Origin: Brachybacterium sp. Z12
GTDB lineage: Bacteria > Actinomycetota > Actinomycetes > Actinomycetales > Dermabacteraceae
Reading direction: 5' to 3'
NCBI RefSeq assembly: GCF_014400405.1
Contig: NZ_CP060496.1
Location: 2,542,001-2,606,000, forward strand
DNA: 64,000 nt
Both the position numbers and the translations under genes were made by a program. Of this stretch, positions 52,599 to 61,631 are shown in pieces (position 1 is the stretch's first letter; every line of letters begins with the position of its first letter). Under the pieces are notes generated by a model. That model did not search any database. It worked only from the letters and a program-made list of their open reading frames with translations, and was not told where the DNA came from.

Positions 52599-53198
52599 TC
52601 AGGAAGGGTCCTCGATCAGCGGGACGAAGCGGTAGGCGCCGTTGACGGTCTGCTCGATCTCCTCGCCGCGACGGACCACGCGCAGCATCTGCTGCTCGAC
52701 GGGGATCACCATCACCCCGTCCTCGCTGAGCTGCTCGACCAGCTCGGGTGGGCAGCGCCGCGCACCGGCGGAGACGAGGATGCGGTCGAAGGGCGCCTCC
52801 TCGGGTGCTCCGAGCCCACCCGGTCTCGCGGCCCGGATACCGGCGCGAGCGTCGGGCACGGTCTCGGCGAGCGCGGCGCGCGCAGGGCCGAGCAGTGACT
52901 CCTGCCGTTCGACACCGATCACCTCGCCGACGGGGCCGACGAGGTGGGCGAGCAGCGCGGTGGTCCAGCCGGAGCCTGCTCCGAGGTCGAGCACCCGGTG
53001 GCCCTCGTGCACCTCGAGCAGGGTGAGCATGTTCCGCACGGTGGTGGGCTGCGAGTTGGTCTGGCCGTCGCCGATCGGCAGCGGGGCGTCCTCCCCGGTG
53101 CGGTGGCGGAGCTCCGCGGGCAGGAAGCGATCGCGGGGCACCGCGCGGAAGGCACGCTCGACGGCGTCCTGGATCTGTTGCGGGGCGTCATGCTCCAT
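52599..53198 (-). CDS. pcm: Protein-L-isoaspartate O-methyltransferase
   Basis: 199 residues: V-P-R-D-R-F-L-P near the start, T-N-S-Q-P-T-T and the SAM motif L-D-L-G-A-G-S-G-W-T-T-A. Repairs damaged aspartyl residues. No break. Confidence 0.9.
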   Translation of the reverse strand: MEHDAPQQIQDAVERAFRAVPRDRFLPAELRHRTGEDAPLPIGDGQTNSQPTTVRNMLTLLEVHEGHRVLDLGAGSGWTTALLAHLVGPVGEVIGVERQESLLGPARAALAETVPDARAGIRAARPGGLGAPEEAPFDRILVSAGARRCPPELVEQLSEDGVMVIPVEQQMLRVVRRGEEIEQTVNGAYRFVPLIEDPS

Positions 53199-53205
53199 GG
53201 CGTGC

Positions 53206-53931
53206 TCAGCTCCCGGCGATCTCGATCGTCCCGTCGGCCGGCCAGTCGCGCACCTCGGTGCCCTCGGGGGCGAGGTGCGTGGACTGGCGCAGGAAGATCG
53301 GGCGGCCGACGTCGCTCGCGATCGCGTCGTGGACGGGCAGGGCGAGCACCGGCTTCACCTCCCGCAGGAAGTCGATCGTCTCGGCCATCTTCGACCAGGG
53401 GGCCACGACGGCGAAGGCGAGCACGTCGATGCCGTGGAACTCCGCGAGGGGCTCGAGCGAGTCCCCGGTGATGCCGAGCCTCGGCTCGGTCCCTGCGCTG
53501 ATCACGAGCCCTGAGTTGCCCACTCGGGGGATGTCCGGGTGGATCACGGCGTGCTGCCCGCCCACGGCATCGATCCGTACCGCGGCGATGCCGTCGAGGG
53601 CGGGCAGCTCATGGCTCTGTCCCGCGGCGAAGGCATGCAGCCGCTCCGCCGGCACGGGGGCGTGGCCGTCGGCGGGCTCTTCTAGCAGCGCAGCGGTCTC
53701 GGGCTCGGCGAGCACCTGGGCGTCGGGGGCGAGCGCGAGCACCTCCGCGAGCAGTCCGCGCTCGAGATGGTCGGGATGCTGATGGGTCACCAGTACCGCA
53801 TCGATGCCGGCGAGCAGCTCCTCGCCCAGGGCCCGCACCGCCTCGGCGCTGAAGGCTCCGGGGTCGATCAGCAGGCGACGGCCGGCGACCTCCACGAGCA
53901 GGCACGAGTGGACGAGGTGGCGGATCTTCAT
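53206..53931 (-). CDS. MBL-fold metal-dependent hydrolase (UlaG-like)
   Basis: 241 residues. M-K-I-R-H-L-V-H-S-C at the start and T-H-Q-H-P-D-H-L-E carrying the metal ligands, with D near P-V-H-D-A later. ATG 53931 has GGGAGGA upstream. UlaG-like or YycJ-like; substrate unknown. Confidence 0.85.
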   Translation of the reverse strand: MKIRHLVHSCLLVEVAGRRLLIDPGAFSAEAVRALGEELLAGIDAVLVTHQHPDHLERGLLAEVLALAPDAQVLAEPETAALLEEPADGHAPVPAERLHAFAAGQSHELPALDGIAAVRIDAVGGQHAVIHPDIPRVGNSGLVISAGTEPRLGITGDSLEPLAEFHGIDVLAFAVVAPWSKMAETIDFLREVKPVLALPVHDAIASDVGRPIFLRQSTHLAPEGTEVRDWPADGTIEIAGS

Positions 53932-54014
53932 CGGTTCCTCCCGGAAGCGCACGGAACGGGGCTGCTCCGAACCTATCCCCGTCGGTCGCTCCTGCCCAGG
54001 GGCCCGACCGCCCC

Positions 54015-54102
54015 CGCCCGGCGGCTGGACCGCTCGCGCCCGGACGCTGGGCCACTCCCGCCCGCCGGCTGGACCACTCCCACCCGCCGGCTGGACCGCC
54101 CC
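54015..54102 (+). repeat. 22-bp tandem repeats
   Basis: Four units (54015, 54037, 54059, 54081) of a sequence like CGCCCGCCGGCTGGACCACT, with decayed half-units either side. Non-coding, upstream of the ABC exporter operon. Confidence 0.85.
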
Positions 54103-54123
54103 CGCCCGGTGGGCGGGGTGTCC

Positions 54124-54143
54124 CCTCCACCGATCGGTGGAGG
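54124..54143. promoter_or_regulatory. 20-bp perfect palindrome upstream of ABC exporter operon
   Basis: CCTCCACCGATCGGTGGAGG, about 57 bases before the start of the ABC ATPase gene; GCACCGGTGGTGC at 54154-54166 is a second dyad. A dimeric regulator could bind here, possibly the NarL-type response regulator in the same operon. Confidence 0.6.
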
Positions 54144-54199
54144 CGGGTGTGGCGCACCGGTGGTGCCGCGCACGCCCCTGCCGGCACGAGAATGGACGC

Positions 54200-55087
54200 A
54201 TGACCAGCACCAGCCCGCAGACCACCCCTCTGCCCACCGAGATGCCGCCCCCGGCGCTCACCGTCTCCCGCCTCACGAAGTCCTACGCGGGACGCCGGGT
54301 GGTCGACGACATCTCCCTCACCGTCCCGCGCGGCTGGATCTTCGGACTGCTCGGCCCCAACGGCGCGGGGAAGACCACCACCATCGAGATGTGCGAAGGG
54401 CTGCGCCGTCCCGACGCGGGCACGATCGACGTGCTCGGCATGGATCCGCAGCGCCTGTGCGAGAAGGACCGCAACCGCCTGGGGATCGTGGCCCAGAGCG
54501 GCTCCGAGCGCGCCTCCCTCACGGTGCGCGAGATGGTCGCCCAGTACGCCGCCTACTGCGAGGACCCCTGGGACGTGACCGAGCTGCTCGCAGCCACGGG
54601 CCTCGCGGAGAAGGCCGCCTCGCGCATCGCGACGCTCTCCGGCGGGCAGCGTCGCCGGCTCGACGTGGCGCTCGGGATCGTCGCGCAGCCCGAGCTGGTG
54701 TTCCTCGACGAGCCCACCACCGGCTTCGATCCCGCCGCGCGCCGTGAGTTCTGGGAGCTGGTCCGCTCGCTGCGCGATCTGGGCACCACGATCGTGCTGA
54801 CCAGCCATTACCTCGACGAGATCGAGTATCTCGCGGACAGCGTCGCGGTGATCCGCGCCGGGCGGATCGTGGCCGAGGGCACCCTTTCGCAGATCCACCG
54901 CACCCACGGCGACTCCGCCACGGTGAGCTGGACCGGCCCCGACGGACCGCAGCGGCGCACCGTCCCCGATCCCGATCCGCTGCTGCGCGAGCTCCTGGCC
55001 GCGCACCCCCATCTGCCCGACCTCGAGGTGCGCCGGCCGTCCCTCGAGGAGATCTACCTCGACCTCGTCTCGGAGGAGTCCCGATGA
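54200..55087 (+). CDS. ABC exporter ATP-binding protein
   Basis: 295 residues: L-G-P-N-G-A-G-K-T, L-S-G-G-Q-R-R-R-L and F-L-D-E-P-T-T-G; typical daunorubicin/bacitracin-type export ATPase. Stop overlaps the permease start as ATGA. Operon: ATPase, permease, histidine kinase, response regulator, suggesting a stress- or antibiotic-sensing exporter. Confidence 0.9.
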   Translation: MTSTSPQTTPLPTEMPPPALTVSRLTKSYAGRRVVDDISLTVPRGWIFGLLGPNGAGKTTTIEMCEGLRRPDAGTIDVLGMDPQRLCEKDRNRLGIVAQSGSERASLTVREMVAQYAAYCEDPWDVTELLAATGLAEKAASRIATLSGGQRRRLDVALGIVAQPELVFLDEPTTGFDPAARREFWELVRSLRDLGTTIVLTSHYLDEIEYLADSVAVIRAGRIVAEGTLSQIHRTHGDSATVSWTGPDGPQRRTVPDPDPLLRELLAAHPHLPDLEVRRPSLEEIYLDLVSEESR

Positions 55088-55949
55088 CCGCCGCCCCGTC
55101 CCTGCGCCCCGCAGCGCCCGCCCACGCCCGCCGCTCCCCGGCCTCGTCTCCGCGGTGGCGATGCGCACCCGCGTGGAGATGCTGCAGTTCTACCGCGAGC
55201 CGCTGCAGGTGTTCTTCGGCTTCGCCTTCCCGATCGTGCTGTTCGCGATCTTCGCGACCATCTTCGACCAGTCCTGGACCATGCCGGACGGCACCGAGGT
55301 GAAGACCTCCACCTACTACCTGGCGGGGATGATCGCCGCTGCCGTGATGACCTCCGGGTTCCAGTCTACTGCGGAGATCATCGCCACCGAGCGCGACGAC
55401 CGCACGCTGCGCCGCCTCGCGGTGAGCCCGATGCCCCGCAGCGCCTACCTGCTGGGCAAGGTGGTGCTGGTGCTGATCAACACCACGCTGCAGACCGCCC
55501 TGCTGCTGGTGGTGGCGCGGATGCTGTTCGATGTGCCGATGCCGCACCAGGTGCTCACCTTCGCGTGGGTGCTCCTGCTGGGCACGGCCGCGGCCACCGC
55601 CGCCGGGGTCGCCTTCGCCTCCGCTCTCCCCTCGGGGCGCGCCGCGATCGCCGCGGCCACCCCGATCACCGTGGTGCTGAGCTTCTTCTCGGGCAGCTAC
55701 ATCCCGATGTCGGAGCTGCCCACCTGGCTGCAGCACCTGGGATATGTGTTCCCCCAGGCCTGGATCGCGCGCGGCCTGCGGGTCTCGCTGCTGCCGGAGC
55801 AGTTCGGGCAGGAGATCGAGATCGCGCCCTTCGGCCTGAGCGACATGCCCGTGCTGCCGCTGGCCGCACTAGTGTTGACCGCATGGCTGGTCGTGATGCT
55901 GGTGCTGGCGAGGACCACGTTCCGGTGGAGCCCTCGTGACGCCGGCTGA
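55084..55949 (+). CDS. ABC-2 type permease (frameshifted near start)
   Basis: About 289 residues, six membrane helices, with R-T-R-V-E-M-L-Q-F-Y-R-E-P early and F-S-G-S-Y-I-P-M in the ABC-2 signature region. One base is missing near 55143. Overlaps the kinase gene. Confidence 0.88.
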
Positions 55950-57330
55950 CGTGCGCACCATGGTCGCCGGCGGCCACCTCGAGGAGGATTCGGCCGAGCA
56001 GCGCGGCTGGATGACGAACTGGCCGCTGCACCTGCTGGTGCTCGTCACCGCGGTGCTCGGGCCGGTGCTGAGCTCGCAGCCCGGGAACCCGCTGGTGATG
56101 GGGCTGTGGGTGGCCGCCTACGCCGCCGCGCACTGGGCGGTGGTGCTGCGGCGCCTTCCCGGAGCGGGCCCGATGAGCGTCGCGGTGCTGATCGCCCTGT
56201 CCCTGCTCGCGCTGGTGGTCACGGATCAGGGCCTGCACCTGTTCGCCTCGTTCATGCTGATGTGGGTGCTGCTGCCGAGCTACCGCTCCGGCGCGATCGC
56301 CACGCTCGTGCTGGGCACCGGGCTGGTGCTGGTGCTGCTGCCGGAGACGCTCTCCACGGGGCCGACGGGCCCGGCGCTCGCCATCGCGATCGCCACCGGC
56401 GCCGGCCGCACGGCCTTCTCTCTCGTGATCGCCTCCTGGATCTGGCGCTCGGAGGCAATCTCCGCGCAGCGGCACGCCCTGGCCGAGGAGCTCGCCGACA
56501 CCGTCACCACGCTCGAGCGGACCCGCGCTGAGCTGGGCGCCCTCGAGCACCGACGCGGAGCCCACGAGGAGTCGGTGCGCCTGTCGGCCGAGATCCACGA
56601 CACCCTCGCCCAGTCCTTCACCTCCATCACGATGCTCACCCAGGCCGCCCGGCAGCCGGGCGTCGAGCCCGCACCGCTGCTCGCCCAGATCAAGGAGCTC
56701 TCCCGTGAGGGACTGGCCGAGTCACGGGCGCTGATCTCCCGCTCCCAGCAGCCGCTGGACCTCGCCGCGAGCCTCGACCGCCTCGCCGACGACCTCGCCC
56801 AGCGCACCGCCGTGGACTGCTCGGTGGACACCTCCGCCTGGTCGCCGCTGTCCACGCGCGCCGAGGTAGTGCTGCTACGCACCCTCCAAGAGGCGCTGCG
56901 GAACATCGAGCATCATGCCGCGGCGGCGACGGTGCGGCTCCGCCTCGCCCGCGAGGACGGTCAGGCGGTGCTCGAGGTGGAGGACGACGGGATCGGCTTC
57001 GACCCCGCCCTGCCCACCGCCGGATTCGGCCTGACCGGGATGCGGTCCCGGCTCGAGGCCGAGGGCGGCGGCCTGGAGATCGAGACGGCCCGGGGCCGCG
57101 GCACCTCGCTGCGCGCCGTGCTGCCCGGAGCGCCCGTCGATGCTGCCGTCGGCTCCCCGGCGGAGCGCCTCGCCGACTCATCCACCGGCTCTGCCGTCGG
57201 CTCCCCGGCGGAGCCTCCCGCCGGCTCGTCCACCGGCTCTGCCGCCGGTTCTCTCGCTGGCTCTGCTGCTGATTCTGCTGCCGGCCCAGCCATCGTTTCC
57301 CCTGCCCCGGAGGTGCCCCGTGACCGCTGA
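55936..57330 (+). CDS. NarL-type sensor histidine kinase
   Basis: 464 residues. Four or five membrane helices (to about residue 170), a coiled linker, the HisKA_3 phosphoacceptor block (E-I-H-D-T-L-A-Q-S-F), then HATPase (R-N-I-E-H-H, D-D-G-I-G-F). The last about 60 residues are a low-complexity tail made of 16-residue repeats (V-G-S-P-A-E ... S-S-T-G-S-A), with 48-bp DNA units at about 57151-57246. Confidence 0.92.
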   Translation: MTPADVRTMVAGGHLEEDSAEQRGWMTNWPLHLLVLVTAVLGPVLSSQPGNPLVMGLWVAAYAAAHWAVVLRRLPGAGPMSVAVLIALSLLALVVTDQGLHLFASFMLMWVLLPSYRSGAIATLVLGTGLVLVLLPETLSTGPTGPALAIAIATGAGRTAFSLVIASWIWRSEAISAQRHALAEELADTVTTLERTRAELGALEHRRGAHEESVRLSAEIHDTLAQSFTSITMLTQAARQPGVEPAPLLAQIKELSREGLAESRALISRSQQPLDLAASLDRLADDLAQRTAVDCSVDTSAWSPLSTRAEVVLLRTLQEALRNIEHHAAAATVRLRLAREDGQAVLEVEDDGIGFDPALPTAGFGLTGMRSRLEAEGGGLEIETARGRGTSLRAVLPGAPVDAAVGSPAERLADSSTGSAVGSPAEPPAGSSTGSAAGSLAGSAADSAAGPAIVSPAPEVPRDR

Positions 57331-57961
57331 GCCGCTGCGGATCGTGCTCGCCGACGACCACCCTATCTTCCGCTCCGGACTGCGGGCGGTGCTCGAGGGC
57401 GCCGGACACCGGGTGGTCGCCGAGGCCGGCTCCGGGGACGAAGCAGTGAGTCGCGTCGAGCGCCTGGTGAGCGAAGGTCAGCGGCCCGACCTGGTGCTGA
57501 TGGACCTGCGGATGCCCGGAACCGACGGAGTCTCCGCCACCCGGATCCTCGCCGCGGCGGACCAGCCGGTCCCGGTGCTGGTGCTGACCACCTACGACAC
57601 CGACTCCGCGATCCTGCGGGCGATCGAGGCGGGCGCCACCGGCTACCTGCTCAAGGACACCCCTGCCCCGCAGCTCCTCGAGGCGATCGCGAGCGCCGCG
57701 AGCGGACGCACCACCCTCGCCCCCGCCGCCGCTTCCGTGCTGGCCTCCTCGCTGCGGGGGCCTCGCCCCGAAGAGCTGACCGGGCGGGAGCTGGAGGTGC
57801 TGCGCCTGGTCGCGGAGGGACTGTCGAACTCGCAGATCGGCACGCGCCTCTCGATCGCCGAGTCGACGGTGAAGTCCCACCTGCTGCGGGTCTTCGCGAA
57901 GCTCGGCGTGGACGACCGCACCCGGGCGGTCACCCTCGCCCTCGAGCGCGGGCTGCTCTGA
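57320..57961 (+). CDS. NarL/FixJ response regulator
   Basis: 213 residues: receiver domain with L-A-D-D-H and phosphoacceptor D in L-M-D-L-R-M-P-G, then a LuxR-type helix-turn-helix (E-V-L-R-L-V-A-E-G-L, V-K-S-H-L). GTG 57320 overlaps the kinase stop. Likely controls the exporter operon. Confidence 0.93.
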   Translation: MTAEPLRIVLADDHPIFRSGLRAVLEGAGHRVVAEAGSGDEAVSRVERLVSEGQRPDLVLMDLRMPGTDGVSATRILAAADQPVPVLVLTTYDTDSAILRAIEAGATGYLLKDTPAPQLLEAIASAASGRTTLAPAAASVLASSLRGPRPEELTGRELEVLRLVAEGLSNSQIGTRLSIAESTVKSHLLRVFAKLGVDDRTRAVTLALERGLL

Positions 57962-58141
57962 GACCCTCGCCCGGCGACGCGTCCCCCACCGTGGGCGGAC
58001 TGCCGCGCAGGGCTCCACGCTCGCTACGATGAAGGGGTCGGGCACGGACCCGTCGGCCGCACCGCGTCGATCCCGAGCCCGCCCCTGATGCCCCACCCGT
58101 CCGGCCCGCCCATCGAGGCCGTCGTCCCCAGGAGAGCACCC

Positions 58142-58405
58142 ATGCCACGTGTCGTGGTCCACGTCATGCCGAAGCCCGAGATCCTCGACCCGCAGGGCAA
58201 GGCAGTCGCCGCCGCGCTGCCGCGACTCGGCTTCGAGGGCATCGCCTCGGTGCGCCAGGGCAAGCGGTTCGAGCTCGAGGTCGAGGGTGAGGTCACCGAC
58301 GAGGTGCTCGCCTCCCTGCGCGAAGCGGCCGAGACGCTGCTGTCGAACCCCGTGATCGAGGACGTCGTGGCCATCGAGGTCGACTCCGCGGAGGGTGCAG
58401 CCTGA
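58142..58405 (+). CDS. purS: Phosphoribosylformylglycinamidine synthase subunit PurS
   Basis: 87 residues starting [11 protein letters not shown], with V-R-Q-G-K-R-F; PurS bridges PurQ and PurL. AGGAGAG precedes ATG 58142. The longer in-frame start at 58088 is not favoured. Confidence 0.93.
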   Translation: MPRVVVHVMPKPEILDPQGKAVAAALPRLGFEGIASVRQGKRFELEVEGEVTDEVLASLREAAETLLSNPVIEDVVAIEVDSAEGAA

Positions 58406-59130
58406 TGCGCATCGGTGTGGTGACCTTCCCGGGCACGCTGGATGACCGGGACGCGCTGCGCGCCGTGCGGCTCGCCGGCGCTGACCCTGTCGCGCTGTGG
58501 CACGGCGAGGACGATCTGCAGGATGTCGAGGCGATCGTGCTGCCGGGCGGCTTCTCCTACGGCGATTACCTGCGCGCCGGCGCGATCAGCCGCTTCGCCC
58601 CGGTGATGGACAAGGTCGTGGACGCCGCGAAGGGCGGGATGCCGGTGCTCGGCATCTGCAACGGCTTCCAGATCCTGTGCGAGACGCATCTGCTGCCCGG
58701 CGCGATGATCAAAAACGCGCACCGTGCGTTCCTCTGCCGCGATCAACCGCTCACGGTCGAGAACAACCGCACTGCCTGGACCACCGGGTACGAGACCGGC
58801 CAGGTCATCCGGATCCCGCTGAAGAACCAGGACGGCCAGTACGTCGCCGACGAGCGCACGCTCGCCGAGCTCGAGGCGGAGGGCCGGATCGTGTTCCGCT
58901 ACGCCGCCGGTGCCACCCACGGCCCTGCAGGCTTCGAGTCCAACCCCAACGGGTCGCGCCACGACATCGCCGGCATCACCAATGCCGAGGGCAACGTGGT
59001 GGGCCTGATGCCGCACCCCGAGCATGCGGTCGAGGCCGGCTTCGGCCCGGACCAGCCGGGTGAGGGCACCCGCTCCGGGACCGACGGTCTGGCCATGTTC
59101 ACCTCGGTGCTGCGCAGCATGGTGGGCTGA
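58405..59130 (+). CDS. purQ: Phosphoribosylformylglycinamidine synthase subunit PurQ
   Basis: 241 residues. Class I glutaminase with G-I-C-N-G-F-Q (catalytic Cys) and the H/E pair in M-P-H-P-E-H. ATG overlaps the purS stop by one base. purL is not adjacent; a terminator follows. Confidence 0.95.
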   Translation: MRIGVVTFPGTLDDRDALRAVRLAGADPVALWHGEDDLQDVEAIVLPGGFSYGDYLRAGAISRFAPVMDKVVDAAKGGMPVLGICNGFQILCETHLLPGAMIKNAHRAFLCRDQPLTVENNRTAWTTGYETGQVIRIPLKNQDGQYVADERTLAELEAEGRIVFRYAAGATHGPAGFESNPNGSRHDIAGITNAEGNVVGLMPHPEHAVEAGFGPDQPGEGTRSGTDGLAMFTSVLRSMVG

Positions 59131-59147
59131 CCACTCGTCGCACCGCA

Positions 59148-59181
59148 GAGCGCCGCTCCACGATCTCGTGGGGCGGCGCTC
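59148..59181. terminator. Terminator after purQ
   Basis: GAGCGCCGC-t-CCACGA-tc-TCGTGG-g-GCGGCGCTC: 15 pairs, 2-base loop, between converging genes. Confidence 0.85.
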
Positions 59182-59214
59182 CTGCGTTCCGGGTGGACGG
59201 ACCGGCCTTCGGGC

Positions 59215-60468
59215 TCAGGCGCGGGTCGCGCTCAGCACCGTGAAGCGGCGGTCGCGGGCACGCTGCTGCACGGGCCCGATGCGGCGCTCGACCTCGGTGC
59301 GGTAGCGCAGGTGGGAGTTGTGCACGAACCACAGCTGCCCACCCGGACGCAGCACCCGCGCGGCCGCGTCGAGCAGCCCCTGCACGAGCGTCGCGTCCAC
59401 CACGGTGCCGTCGTGGAAGGGCGGGTTCAGCAGCACCAGGTCCACGCTCCGATCTGCCACCCGGGACAGTGCATCATCCCAGGACACCTCCACGCCCTCG
59501 CGCTCGAGGTCGTTGGCGGCGAGGGTCGCGCGGGTGGACTGGACGCCATCGGCATCCGCATCGCTGCCCAGAACCGCCGTCTCGGGCAGAGCCGCGGCGA
59601 GGTACGCGGTCATCAGCCCGTTCCCGCAGCCCAGATCCAGTGCGGTGGCCACCGGGGCGTCAGGGTGCCGAGCTCCCCTGCGGCCGCGGCCGGGTCCAGT
59701 GCGCTGAGCAGCAGCTGGCTGCCCGCGTCCGCCCCGGCGCCGCCGAACACGGCGCCGATGCCGCGCAGGGCGAGGTCCCGCTGCTGACCGCGCACCGTGA
59801 GCCGGGCAGTGCTCTCGGCAGCGGCCGGAGCGGGCGCCTCCTCCCGCAGCTCGGTCGCGACCAGGGCCCGGGACTTCCCGATCCCGCGGCTCGCCCGGAC
59901 CTCGCCGAAGACGGTCGCGAGCACGTCGTTCTGCGCCCGGGTCATGTGCTTGACCCGTCCGCCCGCGACGATCTCGAGCCCGCTCTGGCCGCTGACGCGC
60001 ACCGCCTCGGCGAGGCGACGGGCCCGGTCCTCGAGCGCGTGCACCGCCTTGGGCAGCCGCATCAGCACCAGCATGTGCCCGTCGGCCTCGGCCGCGGCCT
60101 GCTCGGGGGATCGCCTCCGGACCGGTCGGGACTCGCAGGCGGCCCGCCTCGATCTGCGCGGCGAAGCGCTCCTGCAGCATCGTGGCGAGGGTGAGGGAGG
60201 AGGCCCAGCTGAGCACCACGGCGTCCTCGTGCCCGGCGACGGACTCGAGCGCGAAGGCGGTCAGCTCGCCGGTCGCATCGTCCACCACGACCATGTCGCA
60301 GGGGCAGCCGGTCCCGAGCTCCTCCGCCGCGGCGATGATCACGCGGTCGGTCTGGTCCGGGCCCTGCGACACCGGGGTGACCGGCCCCGCGTCGATGGGA
60401 TCGCCCGTGAAGAGATCGTCTGCGAAGGGGTCTGCGTCGAAGGGGTCTGCGGCGGGGTTCTGGGGCAC
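59215..60468 (-). CDS. RNA methyltransferase, RsmC/RlmG-like (frameshifted twice)
   Basis: About 418 residues. Decayed N-terminal methyltransferase half, then the active half with L-D-L-G-C-G-N-G-L-M-T and catalytic L-L-N-P-P-F-H. N-P-P-F is the mark of N2-guanine/N6-adenine methyltransferases; duplicated halves point to the RsmC/RlmG group. Breaks near 60112 and 59650. GTG 60468 lies just after the pirin stop. Confidence 0.85.
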   Translation of the reverse strand: MPQNPAADPFDADPFADDLFTGDPIDAGPVTPVSQGPDQTDRVIIAAAEELGTGCPCDMVVVDDATGELTAFALESVAGHEDAVVLSWASSLTLATMLQERFAAQIEAGRLRVPTGPEAIPRAGRGRGRRAHAGADAAAQGGARARGPGPSPRRGGARQRPERARDRRGRTGQAHDPGAERRARDRLRRGPGEPRDREVPGPGRDRAAGGGARSGRCREHCPAHGARSAAGPRPARHRRRVRRRRGGRGQPAAAQRTGPGRGRRGARHPDAPVATALDLGCGNGLMTAYLAAALPETAVLGSDADADGVQSTRATLAANDLEREGVEVSWDDALSRVADRSVDLVLLNPPFHDGTVVDATLVQGLLDAAARVLRPGGQLWFVHNSHLRYRTEVERRIGPVQQRARDRRFTVLSATRA

Positions 60469-60472
60469 GGGT

Positions 60473-61519
60473 TCAGTCCTTCGGGATGCCGACGCGGCCG
60501 CGTGTGCGCAGCCGGCCGTGGGGAAGCGTGGGGGCGGGCAGAGCCGCGGGGGTGTGCGGGGCGAAGGGGCCGAACTGCTCAGCGTCGGCCTCCAGGCCGC
60601 CCCGGGAGCGGACCTCCGGAGAGATCGGGGCCTCGGCGAGCGTACCCTCCGCACCGATCTCCGCCTGGTAGCGGGCCCGGAACTGCTCGATCTCCTCATG
60701 GTTGCGGCCCACGAAGTTCCACCACATCAGGATCTCCTCGCCGAGCGGCTCACCACCGAGCAGCATCACGCGCAGATCCTCCCCCTCCTCGGCGCGGAGC
60801 TCGAGCTCGGCGGTACCGTCCGGCACCAGCATCAGCTCCCGCTCCGCCACCAGTGTGCTCCTGGCGCCGCTGCTGAGCTGCGCGGCGCCGCGATCCACGA
60901 GCAGGCCATGCTCATGCCCGACGTCCAGTGCGATGCGCAGGCCGGATCCGGCGCTCAGCTCGATCTGGACCATGCCGAGCGCGGTGTCGGTGTGCACGGG
61001 ACTGGTGTGCTCCAGCACCGCGTCGTCGTCATCGCGTGCCCGGAAGCTGCCCAGCCCCACCCGGGCGCGGGCCGTGGCGGTGCGGATCTCGGGCGGGCTG
61101 TGCACCTCGAAGTGCTGGTCACGGAACCGGGTGCGGTCGGGCAGGGCGTACCAGAGCTGGACGCCGTGCAGGATCGTGGTGTCGTTGGTGGAGAACTCCG
61201 AGTGGGTGATACCGGAGCCGGCCACCATGATGTCCACGTCCCCCGGCCGGACTAGGGCGTGGCTGCCGATCGAGTCGCGATGGGTGATCGCGCCGTCGAA
61301 CAGCCAGGACACGGTCGCCAGGCCCGTGTGCGGATGGCGAGCCACCTGCATGCCGTCACCGGCGGAGACGTCGTCGGGACCGAAATGGTCCACGAAGCAC
61401 CAGGCGCCGATGAGCGAGGTGCGCTTCGCCGGCAGGGTGCGATGCACGGTCATCCCGCGGGGGCCACCGAGCGGCACAGCCCGAGGCTCCAACAGCACGA
61501 AATCCTCAAAGGTGCTCAT
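60473..61519 (-). CDS. Pirin family protein
   Basis: 348 residues. Cupin domain with R-H-P-H-T-G-L-A-T-V and G-S-G-I-T-H-S-E carrying the metal histidines and the usual C-terminal pirin domain. Possible quercetinase-like or redox role. No break. Confidence 0.93.
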   Translation of the reverse strand: MSTFEDFVLLEPRAVPLGGPRGMTVHRTLPAKRTSLIGAWCFVDHFGPDDVSAGDGMQVARHPHTGLATVSWLFDGAITHRDSIGSHALVRPGDVDIMVAGSGITHSEFSTNDTTILHGVQLWYALPDRTRFRDQHFEVHSPPEIRTATARARVGLGSFRARDDDDAVLEHTSPVHTDTALGMVQIELSAGSGLRIALDVGHEHGLLVDRGAAQLSSGARSTLVAERELMLVPDGTAELELRAEEGEDLRVMLLGGEPLGEEILMWWNFVGRNHEEIEQFRARYQAEIGAEGTLAEAPISPEVRSRGGLEADAEQFGPFAPHTPAALPAPTLPHGRLRTRGRVGIPKD

Positions 61520-61631
61520 GGAGCGAGTGTAGAGAAGGAACCTCTGCCGGGCCTCGCGGGCGGGTCCTGCTCCCCGCACATCCCCCGTCTCGGCCCTGTC
61601 GCCGTTGGCGCCGCGCTCGTACGCTGTGCGC

